A stretch of 64,000 bases of DNA. It comes from Limisphaera sp026417315 (GTDB lineage Bacteria; Verrucomicrobiota; Verrucomicrobiia; Limisphaerales; Limisphaeraceae). Shown here piece by piece: positions 1 through 8,885 of the stretch. A model generated the notes under the pieces. The model had not been told where the DNA came from. It worked only from the letters and a program-made list of their open reading frames with translations, and did no database searches. The position numbers and the translations under genes were made by a program. Location: positions 372,001 to 436,000 of the forward strand of contig NZ_JBMVQY010000002.1 in the NCBI RefSeq assembly GCF_049537125.1. Direction: 5' to 3'. Positions within the stretch are counted from its first letter, which is position 1, and each line of letters opens with the position of its first letter.

Positions 1-776
1 CGATTCTCCATCCGCCGCCTTCCGGCGGCGGCTACCGACCGGATTCTGTGCCTCAGCCCACAGATCACGCAGATCACGCAGAATCCTCAAATTCTCCCGC
101 AGGGCCCGCAGAATGCACTCGATGGAGGGCCCGCGAATCCCACAGAACACGCAGACAGTAAGGACCTGGTTTCCGGAAAGGGGAGAGGACGAAGCCAGGC
201 GAAAGATTCGCTGCGGCTGCGACACCCCCGCTGTCTCGTAGCCGCCGACGTAAGTCGGCGGATTTCGATCTGGTAGCCACCGACGGTAGCGGGTGGACCA
301 TGATCAGTCGGCGGACCGATCCAATTCAGGTGTTTTTGCTTCTGCGTAATCTGCGTGCTCTGTGGGCTTTTTCTTTCTGTGTGTTCTGTGGCGTGACTCT
401 GGTAGCCACCGACGTGAGTCGGTGGAGAGCTCCCTCGAGTTTCGTCCGCCGCCTTCCGGCGGCGGCTACGAGACCCTGAGATCTGTAGCCGCCGATGGGA
501 ATCGGCGGATTCATTTGGGATCCACTGGCAATCCTGTTCGGAGCAGCCTTTCAGGTCGTGGATCAGTAGCTAGTGCTTGGGTCCGCCGCCTTCCGGCGGC
601 GGCTACGAAATCCCGAATCCATAGCCGCTGCGGTCAGTCGGCGGACCGATCCTATTCAGGTGTTTTTGCTTCTGCGTAATCTGCGTGCTCTGTGGCGTGA
701 CTCTGATAGCCACCGACGTAAGTCGGCGGAAGCACTCCAACCGAGGGACAGTCCGCCGCGTTCTTGCGGCGGCTAC
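1..776. repeat. Paired hairpin-repeat array 1 (REP/BIME-like)
   Basis: Intergenic array of 25-bp imperfect palindromes. Forward copies begin GTAGCCGCCGAC or GTAGCCACCGAC and end GTCGGCGGA or a close variant: 238-262, 273-297, 402-426, 485-509, 621-645, 706-730. Reverse copies begin TCCGCCGCC and end GGCGGCTAC: 11-35, 445-469, 582-606, 752-776. Several reverse copies are followed 14-15 bp later by a forward copy, so the pair makes a larger inverted repeat (445-509, 582-645). Between the pairs lie tracts built on words such as TCTGCGTG and CTCTGTGG (about 324-391, 655-695) or their complements (about 58-87). No convincing protein is encoded. The same elements recur near 5.3-6.2 and 9.3-10.0 kb. 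Confidence 0.85.
445..695. repeat. 251-bp long direct repeat, copy 1
   Basis: This 251-bp block aligns without gaps to 5884-6134 (constant offset 5,439). It contains the paired hairpins 445-509 and 582-645, the unique-looking sequence between them, and the TCTGCGTAATCTGCGTG tract. Differences I see are mainly in the two hairpin spacers, the hairpin at 621-645, and a few single bases such as the one in GGATCCACTGG against GGATCCAATGG. Near-identity of non-coding DNA over this length implies recent copying or gene conversion between the arrays. Confidence 0.85.
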
Positions 777-1071
777 GAACGGGCGAACTACACGGTTTCC
801 GCCGGCTGGAGACCGGCGCAGGCACGGCTCGGGAGACCTGTGGCACCGAGGCGCGACGGCAGTCGCTTCAGGAAATCGGCTGCGACGGCGTTCGCAGAGA
901 GGTTTCCCGTCGAGTGAGTCGGTTCCCGTTCTCTGCGCGGTCTGCGCAATCTGGTTTTCGCTTCCGCGGGGTCTGTGTGATCGGGTGGGCTTTGTCTTCT
1001 GTGTGCCTTGCGGATTTTCGTTTCTGTGGGCTGCAAACCGCGGCTGCGCCGGGTCGGGGCGACCGCCCGTC
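777..1071. other. Non-coding stretch after array 1
   Basis: About 295 bp between the last hairpin and the 3' end of the first gene. It contains a few degenerate TCTGCG and CTGTGTG words like those in the array. I see no convincing gene or terminator here. Confidence 0.5.
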
Positions 1072-1521
1072 TCACTGGGCGCCCGAGCTGCTACCCGGCC
1101 CCGGACGCGGTGGCGGTGCGGGTCGCGAGGGCGCCGGCCTCGGCGGCTGCGCCGGCCGGGGACCGATCCGCACCGAGCGTGCCACCATCCGACCGGTCTC
1201 GTCGCGCACGTAGCTGATGCCCACCTCGTCGCCCACTTTGGCATCCTCCAGGATCGCTGGTTTGCCGTCCTTGGTAATGCGCGTCTCCGAAGTGATGTAC
1301 ACCACCGAGTTGCCCACCTTGATCGTTTTGTGGATTTGGTCGACTTCGGCGATTCGACCGGCCAAGGGGCGGGGTCGGTTCTGAGCCGGAGCGGTTGTTT
1401 GCGACCGACGTTCGCCGGCCGGGGCTGCCGCTTTTGGTTCGGAGCCCTCGCCTCCCAGGAGGATGGGAGCCGCACATCCCAGCATGGCTGCCAGGCCCCA
1501 GATCGCGAAGGTGCGTTTCAT
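1072..1521 (-). CDS. Secreted small protein with an OB-like (DUF5666-type) domain
   Basis: Predicted 149-residue exported protein of unknown function. The chosen ATG begins MKRTFAIWGLAAMLGC, a signal peptide with a short basic start and hydrophobic core; the LGC could be a weak lipobox at Cys17, but the residues before it fit poorly. An upstream in-frame ATG (1617) would put 32 basic residues in front of the signal and is less likely. After a Pro/Ala-rich linker, the segment from GRIAEVDQIHKTIKV to MVARSVRIG reads as a small beta-rich domain of the kind found in bacterial DUF5666 proteins. The C-terminal 25 residues are Pro/Arg-rich and probably disordered. The family assignment is by pattern only. 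Confidence 0.65.
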   Translation of the reverse strand: MKRTFAIWGLAAMLGCAAPILLGGEGSEPKAAAPAGERRSQTTAPAQNRPRPLAGRIAEVDQIHKTIKVGNSVVYITSETRITKDGKPAILEDAKVGDEVGISYVRDETGRMVARSVRIGPRPAQPPRPAPSRPAPPPRPGPGSSSGAQ

Positions 1522-1620
1522 GACTCGACTTTTGGCGGTAGGTGACTTGGTTTGCGGGCTCGACGTTGTGCGACGGGCCCTCTGCCGCCTTCCTAGCACC
1601 CTGCGATGCTCCGTCAAGTC

Positions 1621-2169
1621 CTAAGAACGTCGCGGCCTGGCTTTGGCCAGCGGGGTCGGCGACCGGTCCTCTGTTTCCATGGGTTCCTTTTGAAGCTGGC
1701 GCAGGGCTTCCAACACTTCCGCCGCATGGCCCGCGGGCCGCACGCCATGCCAGATCCGACGGATCCGACCCTCGGGATCGATCAGGAATGTTGTCCGGAG
1801 CGTCCCCTCGATCGTTCGGCCCATGAACCGTTTCCGGCCCCAAACCCCGTATTGTTGCACCAGAGAACGGTCCGGGTCGGCGAGCAACAAGAACGGCAAC
1901 CGTTGGCGCTCGGCAAACCGGGCGTGGGAGGCCACCGTATCGGTACTGACACCGATCACCACTGCGCCCAGTTTTTGGAATTGCGCATGGGCGTCGCGGA
2001 ATTCGCAAGCCTCCCGAGTGCAGCCGGGCGTGTGATCCCTGGGATAGAAATAGAGCACCACCCACCGGCCCCGGAAGTCACGCAATCGGAACGGGCGACC
2101 GTCCTGGGCCAGGGCTTCGAATTCGGGTGCAGGTGCACCTTCTGGCAACCGGGGAGTTTGCGGTTTCAT
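1621..2169 (-). CDS. bcp: Thioredoxin-dependent peroxiredoxin, BCP/Prx-Q type
   Basis: Reduces hydrogen peroxide and organic peroxides in the cytoplasm, using thioredoxin as reductant. The 182-residue protein has the thioredoxin fold of the AhpC/TSA family. The active site FYPRDHTPGCTREAC carries the peroxidatic Cys50 and the resolving Cys55 four residues apart, the hallmark of the Prx-Q subgroup. There is no signal peptide. The last 20 or so residues extend beyond the usual family length and are rich in Lys/Arg/Pro. Its ATG overlaps the stop codon of the upstream pgsA by 4 bp (ATGA), so the two are translationally coupled. Confidence 0.93.
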   Translation of the reverse strand: MKPQTPRLPEGAPAPEFEALAQDGRPFRLRDFRGRWVVLYFYPRDHTPGCTREACEFRDAHAQFQKLGAVVIGVSTDTVASHARFAERQRLPFLLLADPDRSLVQQYGVWGRKRFMGRTIEGTLRTTFLIDPEGRIRRIWHGVRPAGHAAEVLEALRQLQKEPMETEDRSPTPLAKARPRRS

Positions 2170-2834
2170 GACTCGGATTTGTGGATCTCACTTCCCTGGT
2201 TTGGGAACGGGGCCGAACTTCGCGCTTCCGCCGCTTGCGGGGCGGCACGCGGCGGCAGCGACGGTCCGCTGCTGGGACTGGCGCTCAGTTGACGGACCCC
2301 GTCCCATATGTAAAGCAGACCGGAAATCCCGGTGGTCACCGCGGCCGCCAGGGCAAGCACGTCCAATGCGGTCCCGTGCCACTTCAGGAGCACCCAGATG
2401 ACGACGCTCATTTGCAGGACGGTGGCGACCTTGCCCACCCAGCGGGGACGCACCACGGCCTTGCCCACGGTCATGTGAATCACCCCCAGGCCGGCCACCA
2501 AGAGGATGTCCCTTCCGAGAATCGTACCGGTCAGCCACAAGGGCACACGCTCCAGATATGGCGCGTGATCGAAGCTCAGCAAAACCATGGCCGACACCAG
2601 GAGCAGTTTGTCGGCCAGCGGATCCAGCACTGCGCCCAACTCGCTCTGCTGGTGAAAGTGCCGTGCCAGGAAACCATCCACGGCATCGCACAATGCGGCG
2701 ACGGCAAAGCAGGCCAGCCCGACGTACCGGTGAATCTCCAGCCCCGTTTGCACGTAGTAGAGCACTTCGACCACGAAAAACGGGATCAGCAGCATCCGGA
2801 GGATGGTCACCTTGTTGGCCGTCGTCATCGCCAA
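2166..2834 (-). CDS. pgsA: CDP-alcohol phosphatidyltransferase, probably phosphatidylglycerophosphate synthase
   Basis: Inner-membrane enzyme that would transfer a phosphatidyl group from CDP-diacylglycerol to glycerol-3-phosphate, the committed step to phosphatidylglycerol. The family signature D-x2-DG-x2-AR-x8-G-x3-D-x3-D is complete: Asp50, Asp53-Gly54, Ala57-Arg58, Gly67, Asp71, Asp75. Several hydrophobic helices flank it, and the N-terminus NKVTILRMLLIPFFV is typical of PgsA. Length (222 residues) is slightly above the usual 180-200 because of a Ser/Pro-rich tail. A second ATG lies two codons in. The acceptor alcohol is inferred from the N-terminal pattern; other members use other alcohols. 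Confidence 0.88.
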   Translation of the reverse strand: MAMTTANKVTILRMLLIPFFVVEVLYYVQTGLEIHRYVGLACFAVAALCDAVDGFLARHFHQQSELGAVLDPLADKLLLVSAMVLLSFDHAPYLERVPLWLTGTILGRDILLVAGLGVIHMTVGKAVVRPRWVGKVATVLQMSVVIWVLLKWHGTALDVLALAAAVTTGISGLLYIWDGVRQLSASPSSGPSLPPRAAPQAAEARSSAPFPNQGSEIHKSES

Positions 2835-3165
2835 TCAGGGAAAGGAACCCGGGTGCTTGCTGACAAGGTCAAAACGGACTGCGAAAGATGCGGGAATCCG
2901 GGACCGTCGCTCAGCGGCCCCACGCGGTGCATCGCGTCGATGCCTCTGGTGCCGGGCCCCGGGCCGGGCGGAAGGCGAAGAGGCTTTTTCAGCGCTTGCT
3001 GCATGGGCAAACAGGCTGCCAAGGTGGTCCCAACGTCATGCGGAGCGGAATCGAAGGACGGGTCGGGCGCAGGGCAGGACGGCTCCCGGTGCGGGCGCCG
3101 CGGTGTCGGCGGTTTGGTCCGCACGGCCGATGCTCGGGGCCGGCGGGTTTGCAGAAACGGTCGTC
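2835..3165. other. Divergent intergenic region
   Basis: 331 bp between the divergently transcribed pgsA and the membrane-anchored protein at 3166. It must hold promoters for both directions, but I could not pick out convincing -35/-10 pairs. Nothing else is seen. Confidence 0.4.
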
Positions 3166-3657
3166 ATGAGACGGGTTTGGATTCCAGACCGGTTGCGGTG
3201 GCACCTGGTGGTGGCTGCCGGGCTTGCCGTCGTTCTGTACGCGGTTGGCTTCGCGTGGATCGAGCACCGGCGTGTTCGGAACGGTCCGTGGGAGATTCAA
3301 TTCCAACCCGAGGAAGTTGCGCATCAATTGGTGCTGCAGATCCGGCAATCCCGGCTTGGGTTGGATTTGATCGAGGTGGTCCTCCCCTGGCCGGGGGACC
3401 AACCGCTTCCGGCGGCGGAGCGGGTCCGCTTCGACCAAGCCCGGGCGGTGCCCTTTGCTGTGCCCGGGGGGCGATGTGTCTTTCAAGATTTGCTGTTTTT
3501 GCCGGGCGCAGTGGTCCTGGATCTGCAGGGGACGACCATCGAGCTCCTTCCGCGCGTCTTGCGAATCGACGGGCGAGAAATCCCGTGGCATCCGCCGCGA
3601 CGCGTGGAAGTGCAGTCCATAACAAGTCAGCCGGTTGGTGCGCCCGCGACACGGTGA
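3166..3657 (+). CDS. Membrane-anchored protein of unknown function
   Basis: A 163-residue protein with one N-terminal membrane helix at about residues 13-31 (WHLVVAAGLAVVLYAVGF), preceded by a basic stretch, so the rest is probably outside the cytoplasm. The soluble part is beta-rich in appearance (FQPEEVAHQLVLQI, VVLDLQGTTIELLPRVL). The reading frame is open far upstream, but this ATG places the helix at the N-terminus and nothing before it looks coded. It is convergent with the gene at 3671, with 13 bp between stop codons. I do not recognise the family. Confidence 0.7.
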   Translation: MRRVWIPDRLRWHLVVAAGLAVVLYAVGFAWIEHRRVRNGPWEIQFQPEEVAHQLVLQIRQSRLGLDLIEVVLPWPGDQPLPAAERVRFDQARAVPFAVPGGRCVFQDLLFLPGAVVLDLQGTTIELLPRVLRIDGREIPWHPPRRVEVQSITSQPVGAPATR

Positions 3658-3670
3658 GTAGCCCACCGCG

Positions 3671-4639
3671 TCACGGCCAGCTCAGTTCCACCCAGATGGG
3701 TAAGTGATCTCCTCCGACGGGAGGGCCGACCTCGAACCGAATCACCCGCAGGTCCGGCGTGACCAGCACGTGGTCGATCGGAATCCGCCCGAGGGGAAGG
3801 GAGGCCGGCCAGGTGCCACGGCCCACGGGGTGTCGTACGGGACGCAGCCCGCGGTCACGGACGAGTTGTCGAAAAACCGGACTGGTGGGCGCCGCATTGA
3901 GATCTCCCACGAGCATCACAGACGCCGGTTGCGCGCGGACCCACACCGCCACTTCCCGCAATTGGTCGTTGCGAAGACGTGCGTATTCGGCGGATCCCGG
4001 CGGCAGGGGATGTGTTCCCAGCACACAAAGGCGGCGCCCGGCCTTTTCCAGAGTGACTGCGACGGAGGGCACCTCGGCCTCACCGAGTGTCAGGATCTCG
4101 GCATGCGTCCAGGGGAGGCGGCTCCAAAGGGCGATCCCAAAGTTGTCCGGGCGCGGCGCGGCTTGGAGAAAGGGATGGGTGGCGCCGAGCGGCTCCAACT
4201 GCCGCATCCAGCGATCGTCCACTTCCATCAAGAGCACGAGGTCCGGATCGACTTCACGGATACAGTGCAGCACGCGGTCGGCGTGGGGATTGAGAGTATG
4301 GACGTTGATGCTGAGGACGCGCAGGATGGGGCCGGGGGCCGGTGCGGTGGGGGCAACTGCCCAGGCTCGGGCCTGGAGGATGGGGATGAGGTTCAACAGC
4401 ACGCCCAGGCATGCAGCCGCCGCCCAAGTCGGGCGTCGCTGCAGAATCCACACTGCGCCCAACCCGGCCAGAGCCATCAGCAGGTGCAGCCGCCAATGGG
4501 TCAGCAGTTCGAACAGCCAGTGCCAAGAGCCGGCGAAGCCCCCTGCGGTGGCGAGGAGAGCCAGGAGGGTCGTCTTCTCCAGGAGCCCCCGGATACTGAG
4601 GGGCGCGCGCGCAACACGTCCGGGGACGATGTCGTTCAT
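3671..4639 (-). CDS. Endonuclease/exonuclease/phosphatase family membrane protein
   Basis: A 322-residue protein with three N-terminal hydrophobic segments (about residues 22-40, 50-66, 72-95) and a C-terminal EEP domain, which cleaves phosphodiester or phosphomonoester bonds with a divalent metal. The domain starts at VLSINVHTLN (metal/Asn strand) and carries the acidic LLMEVDDRW, the GDLNAAP strand with Asp and Asn, IDHVL and the terminal GDHLPI with the catalytic Asp-His. This membrane-anchored layout is common among bacterial EEP proteins whose substrates (DNA, phospholipid or sugar phosphate) are unknown, so no specific substrate is claimed. Confidence 0.87.
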   Translation of the reverse strand: MNDIVPGRVARAPLSIRGLLEKTTLLALLATAGGFAGSWHWLFELLTHWRLHLLMALAGLGAVWILQRRPTWAAAACLGVLLNLIPILQARAWAVAPTAPAPGPILRVLSINVHTLNPHADRVLHCIREVDPDLVLLMEVDDRWMRQLEPLGATHPFLQAAPRPDNFGIALWSRLPWTHAEILTLGEAEVPSVAVTLEKAGRRLCVLGTHPLPPGSAEYARLRNDQLREVAVWVRAQPASVMLVGDLNAAPTSPVFRQLVRDRGLRPVRHPVGRGTWPASLPLGRIPIDHVLVTPDLRVIRFEVGPPVGGDHLPIWVELSWP

Positions 4640-5280
4640 TGTCGGTCTTCATCCATGTGATGCCCGGTTGGTCCATGCAAGTACGGCAGGGGCAGAACCC
4701 GAAAAGCAAGTCCGCAGCAAAGCTGGGATCGCTGGAGCAGAGTACTGGCGATCCCACCCGCGCTTGCGCAACAGCCTCGCAGAAGGTGGGGGCGTTCACC
4801 TCGCCACAACGGCTCCTGCACGAGCCGCACGGGTGGCACTGCTGTTCAGCGTGCCTTGCGCGCTCGAGAAACAGCGCGGCCGACCCGAAGGCGGGAGGCT
4901 CGGTGGCCCCGGGTCCCCGTGATGTTCGGCCCTGCGAGTCGTGGGCTATTGCCGCTCCGGCGATCCTTTCGTTTCGCAGCGTGCACCTGCTGGGTATCAA
5001 CGCTGCAGCAGGCGCTGGATCACGCGGAAGAGGTGTTTGCGGGCCCCCGGGGCACGGGACCACGGGCACATTGCTTTCGAGGAAACCACAGATCGCACAG
5101 AGCGCGCAGAATCCTCAATGTTTTCTCGCAGAGCCTGCAGAACGCGCTTGATGGAGGGCCCACGGATCCCACAGAACACGCAGAACGCCTTTTGGAGCCC
5201 ACAGACCACACAGATCACACAGAAGGGTTTTTTCTTTGCAACCTTTCAGCCGCCGACGCGAGCCTGCGGACGCCAATCAC
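4640..5280. other. Long intergenic stretch before array 2
   Basis: About 640 bp. The first 390 bp show no gene with credible composition. From about 5087 there are complementary CACAGAT/CACGCAGA/ACACAGA words (5087-5118, 5170-5225) that are the mirror-orientation counterpart of the TCTGCGTG tracts in the arrays. No promoter or RNA gene was recognised. Confidence 0.5.
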
Positions 5281-5323
5281 GTAGCCACCGACGTAAGTCG
5301 GTGGAAAGCTCCCTCGAGTCTTG

Positions 5324-5500
5324 TCCGCCGCCTTCCGGCGGCGGCTACCAGGTCCCAAACCCGTAGCCGCCGACGTGAGTCGGCGGACCGATCCTATTCA
5401 GGTGTTTTTGCTTCTGCGTAATCTGCGTGCTCTGTGGGCTTTTTCTTTCTGTGTGTTTTGTGGGCTCTTGAGGAGGTAGCCACCGACGTAAGTCGGCGGA
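5324..5500. repeat. 177-bp direct repeat within array 2, copy 1
   Basis: Aligns without gaps to 6021-6197. It runs from a reverse hairpin through a 14-bp spacer, a forward hairpin, the TTCTGCGTAATCTGCGTG tract and the phrase GTGGGCTCTTGAGGAGG to a second forward hairpin. The only difference noticed is A/G within the last hairpin (GTAGCCACC against GTAGCCGCC). Confidence 0.85.
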
Positions 5501-5883
5501 CGCCGATCAAGGTAGCCATGGGTGGAAGTCGGTGGATGCTTTTACCGACCGGTGAGTTCCTGCAGTGGCTGCCTTGCCGGCGCGAGGGCTTCTATTTGGA
5601 GTCTCGGTCCGCCGCCTTCCGGCGGCGGCTACCGACCGGATTCTTTGCCTCAGCCCACAGACCACACAGATCACACAGAAGGTTTTTTCTTTGAAGTCCC
5701 TCAGCCACCGACGTCAGCCGGCGGGTCTCGATCTGGTAGCCACCGACGGTAGCGGGTGGACCATGATTGCTCGTAGCCGCCGGCGGCAGCCGGCGGATTC
5801 ATCCAGTACCGGCTTCGTTTTTGGGGGCGGCCACCAACCTTCAACTCTGTACCCGGCGACGCCAGTCATTGGATTGATCCCTC

Positions 5884-6134
5884 TCCGCCGCCTTCCGGCG
5901 GCGGCTACGAGGCCTTGAGATCTGTAGCCGCCGATGGGAATCGGCGGATTCATTTGGGATCCAATGGCAATCCTGTTCGGAGCAGCCTTTCAGGTCGTGG
6001 ATCAGTAGTTAGTGCTTGGGTCCGCCGCCTTCCGGCGGCGGCTACCAGGTCCCAAACCCGTAGCCGCCGACGTGAGTCGGCGGACCGATCCTATTCAGGT
6101 GTTTTTGCTTCTGCGTAATCTGCGTGCTCTGTGG
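5884..6134. repeat. 251-bp long direct repeat, copy 2
   Basis: Partner of 445-695, collinear at a constant offset of 5,439 bp. Its second half (from 6021) is also shared with 5324 onward, so array 2 looks like a mosaic assembled from at least two overlapping duplicated blocks. Confidence 0.85.
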
Positions 6135-6197
6135 GCTTTTTCTTTCTGTGTGTTTTGTGGGCTCTTGAGGAGGTAGCCGCCGACGTAAGTCGGCGGA
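6021..6197. repeat. 177-bp direct repeat within array 2, copy 2
   Basis: Partner of 5324-5500. It overlaps the end of the 251-bp repeat (5884-6134), which places a duplication junction near 6134. Confidence 0.85.
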
Positions 6198-6368
6198 CCC
6201 GCGGATCCTCCGCCGCGTTCCCCCGGCGGCTACGGAGTGACATGCTCCGGGGGCCTTTTCGAAGGAGCGCCGACCTCGGATCGGGGACGTCGTTGATTCG
6301 AGATCCCGGGCAACGACTCTTGTCCGGCCGGGAGGGCACGTCGCCGTTCCCCGGGCCTGCGCCGGGGA

Positions 6369-7139
6369 TCAGGGAGGCAGCGGTCCGCCGGCATTGCGCC
6401 ACTCGGGGGTGGTGGCCCAGAGGTTGACCGGCCAGACAGTGCGCCCGAACCGGAGGAATCGCACACTTCCGTCTGCAAAGGTGTAATTGGAGCCGGTGCC
6501 GGCGCCCTGGCCGGATCCCGCCCGACGCCCGCCGGCATGCCGCGCCTGGTCCAACTGCGTGATGTCCTCGAACCGCTCGTAGTCCAGGTACCAATGCGTG
6601 GAGTCGGGTTGCTTCTCTCCGAACACACAGGTTTCCGAGGGCTCGCGGATCTCGGTTTCGCGAATGGCGTGGCCGTTGCTGGAGACGATTTGGCGCCACT
6701 CGCCCGCCGGGTAGAAGGTCCGGTAGTAGTCGTTCCACGCGTTGTAGATGTAACTCCGTGGCGCGGCGTCGGCGGGCCAGAGAGAAGGGTCCGTACTGCC
6801 GGTGGCCGGTCGGGCGACGTCGCTGGGACAAAGCAACAGCTTTACATCGGGCGCATAGGGACTCAGCCGATGGGGCCAGCGGACCGGGTGCGTGCGCGGG
6901 CAATATCGGCCGTCGTTGTCGTGGACGTACATTTGCATGGCCAGTCCCCATTGGCGCAGATGATTGAGACAGGCGATGCGGCGGGCGGTTTCCTTGGCCC
7001 GACTGACGGTGGGCAGGAGAAGGCTGGCGAGGACGCCCACGATGGCCAGCACGACCAGCAATTCGATCAACGTGAAACCGGGGCGGCCGCCCCGGGGCGG
7101 TCCAGACAGGGCACGTTCCGTGGGCAAACGCATCCTCAT
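6369..7139 (-). CDS. Prepilin-like protein with N-terminal methylation motif (type II secretion pseudopilin family)
   Basis: A 256-residue protein of the xcpT/gspG-like class expanded in Verrucomicrobiota and Planctomycetota. The leader ends at Gly, followed by GFTLIELLVVLAIVGVLASLL, with the processing site Gly-Phe, Glu at +5 and a hydrophobic helix. After it comes the conserved ARRIACLNHLRQWGLAMQMYVHDNDGRYCP segment, and a C-terminal FADGSVRFLRFG motif of the H-X9-DG type. Such proteins are usually cell-surface or pilus-associated, with unknown individual roles. Two ATGs two codons apart (7139, 7133) are possible starts; longer in-frame starts would give an implausibly long leader. No secretion genes are nearby. 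Confidence 0.88.
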   Translation of the reverse strand: MRMRLPTERALSGPPRGGRPGFTLIELLVVLAIVGVLASLLLPTVSRAKETARRIACLNHLRQWGLAMQMYVHDNDGRYCPRTHPVRWPHRLSPYAPDVKLLLCPSDVARPATGSTDPSLWPADAAPRSYIYNAWNDYYRTFYPAGEWRQIVSSNGHAIRETEIREPSETCVFGEKQPDSTHWYLDYERFEDITQLDQARHAGGRRAGSGQGAGTGSNYTFADGSVRFLRFGRTVWPVNLWATTPEWRNAGGPLPP

Positions 7140-7736
7140 GCTTTGCACGAGGAATTGGACGTGCGGGTGGGGCAGAGGCTTCACAAGCACGGCTGAGAAC
7201 GGCTCGTTGCGAATTGACGGGTCGGTCTCCATGCAGCAGCCCCCCAATCCTGTAGAGGGACCGACGGAGCGCCCCGGGCGGGGAGGGATGCAGGGATGCA
7301 CCCCGACTGCCGCGGTTGGTTGCACGTCGGGTCGCTCTTCAAGAGTGCCATCCGCGGCGCGTGGAGTCGCCCCCCCGCCCGGTGTTGCGGAGAAGGCATG
7401 AATTCGCGGCCCCGGCCGAGCCGGGAACCCGATTCGCCCATCTTGTCCATGGGCGGGGTCGACATGCTCTCCTGGCTGCTATTTGGAGGCGCCATCCGCG
7501 TCTCTGCACGGCCGGCACTGCCAAAGGGTTCGATGCCGGCTGCGAAATTGCCCGGATCCCACAGCCCATCAGACGACGAAGGAGCGCCCGTGGGTTACAG
7601 ACGAAACGGCCCATCGACCGTCGGGAACGAACCACGAGGGTTTGGGCTCTGCGGGTCGGGCACCGGGTGAGGTCGGCTGGCGACCGCGGGGGGCGAGTCT
7701 CTCCGCGCAGTTGGCAAGGTCGGAAACCCGGCTACC
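7140..7736. other. Divergent intergenic region before rlmN
   Basis: About 600 bp between the prepilin-like gene and rlmN. It must contain both promoters. I see no RNA gene, no hairpin-T-run terminator and no credible small protein in it. Confidence 0.4.
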
Positions 7737-8885
7737 ATGAGTGTGGTGCGAGACATCAAAACATTGTTCCGGGAAGAACTCCAGGCGCAGGTGACCGCCT
7801 GGGGCGAGCCGGCGTATCGTGCCGACCAGGTGCTGGAGTGGTTGTACCGGCACTGCGTGACGGACTGGTCGGCGATGACCAATGTGCCGCGGTCGCTGCA
7901 GCAGCGACTGGGGGAGCATTTTTCGCTGCAGACGCTGGTCTGCATACGACTGCGGGGCTCGGCCGACCAAACGCGGAAGTTCTTGTGGCGCCTGCCGGAT
8001 GGCGCCTTCATCGAGAGCGTCTTGATCCCCGCCAATCCGGCCCTGTACGGCGAGCCCGCGGATCGTCACACCCTCTGCGTCTCCACCCAGGTCGGCTGTG
8101 CGTACGGCTGCCGGTTTTGCGCGAGCGGGTTGGATGGCTGGAAACGCAACCTGCAGCCGCACGAGATCGTGGAGCAGGTGCTGGCGGTGGAGCGCTGGCA
8201 TCGGACGCAAGAAGGATCCGAGCGGGGCGCAAACCGCGGGTCCGGCCGGTTGGTGGACAACTTGGTCATCATGGGCATGGGCGAGCCGCTGGCCAATTAC
8301 GACAACCTGATGCGGGCTCTTCGGATTCTGAATGCTCCGTGGGGCGGGGGCATCGGCGCCCGCAAGATCACCATCTCCACCAGTGGCGTGGTCCCGGGCA
8401 TCCGGCGTCTGGCGGAGGAGCCGGAGCAGTTTCGGTTGGCGGTGTCATTGCACGGCGCCACCGACGCTGTGCGGGGCCGGATCATGCCGGTGAATCGGAA
8501 GTATCCATTGGCCGAGCTGGTGGCGGCGCTGGAGTACTATCAGAAGCGCAAGGGACGGATGCTCACGTTCGAATACATTTTGATCGAAGGGGTCAACGAC
8601 AGCCCGGATCAGGTCCCGCCCCTGGCCGCATTGGCGCGGCGGCTGCACGCCAAGGTAAATCTCATCCCCTACAACCCGGTCGAGGGGTTGGAATGGAGGC
8701 GACCGGCTCCGGCCGCATGCGAGGCCTTTTATCAGGCCCTGCGCCGTGCGGGCGTGACGGTGACGCTTCGCCGGGAGAAGGGGGTGGACATCGACGCTGC
8801 CTGTGGTCAGTTGCGACTGCGCACGGAGCGGGAGTTCGACATGGTGCGGTCCGGGAGTGGGGCGGGAGAGACGCCGGGCGAGTAG
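7737..8885 (+). CDS. rlmN: Dual-specificity 23S rRNA/tRNA adenine-C2 methyltransferase RlmN
   Basis: Radical SAM enzyme that methylates C2 of adenine 2503 in 23S rRNA and adenine 37 in some tRNAs. The radical SAM cluster motif CAYGCRFC (Cys121, 125, 128) and the second-cysteine motif near the C-terminus (Cys356 in DIDAACGQLR) are both present, as the two-cysteine mechanism requires. Other landmarks are the N-terminal helical region with RADQVLEWLYR, MGMGEPLANYDN, ITISTSGVVPGI and the SLHGATD strand. Length (382) is normal. The last 15 residues are Ser/Gly-rich and dispensable-looking. Confidence 0.95.
   Translation: MSVVRDIKTLFREELQAQVTAWGEPAYRADQVLEWLYRHCVTDWSAMTNVPRSLQQRLGEHFSLQTLVCIRLRGSADQTRKFLWRLPDGAFIESVLIPANPALYGEPADRHTLCVSTQVGCAYGCRFCASGLDGWKRNLQPHEIVEQVLAVERWHRTQEGSERGANRGSGRLVDNLVIMGMGEPLANYDNLMRALRILNAPWGGGIGARKITISTSGVVPGIRRLAEEPEQFRLAVSLHGATDAVRGRIMPVNRKYPLAELVAALEYYQKRKGRMLTFEYILIEGVNDSPDQVPPLAALARRLHAKVNLIPYNPVEGLEWRRPAPAACEAFYQALRRAGVTVTLRREKGVDIDAACGQLRLRTEREFDMVRSGSGAGETPGE

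Larger units (their letters stand above)
5281..6233. repeat. Paired hairpin-repeat array 2 (REP/BIME-like)
   Basis: Densest of the three arrays. Forward hairpins: 5281-5305, 5363-5387, 5476-5500, 5512-5536, 5701-5725, 5736-5760, 5773-5797, 5924-5948, 6060-6084, 6173-6197. Reverse hairpins: 5324-5348, 5608-5632, 5884-5908, 6021-6045, 6209-6233. Reverse-then-forward pairs with spacers of 14-15 bp occur at 5324-5387, 5884-5948 and 6021-6084. Block 5324-5500 aligns without gaps to 6021-6197 (offset 697) with one visible mismatch, and 5281-5348 aligns to 402-469. No gene is credible inside; short frames here are all by-products of the palindromes. Confidence 0.87.
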
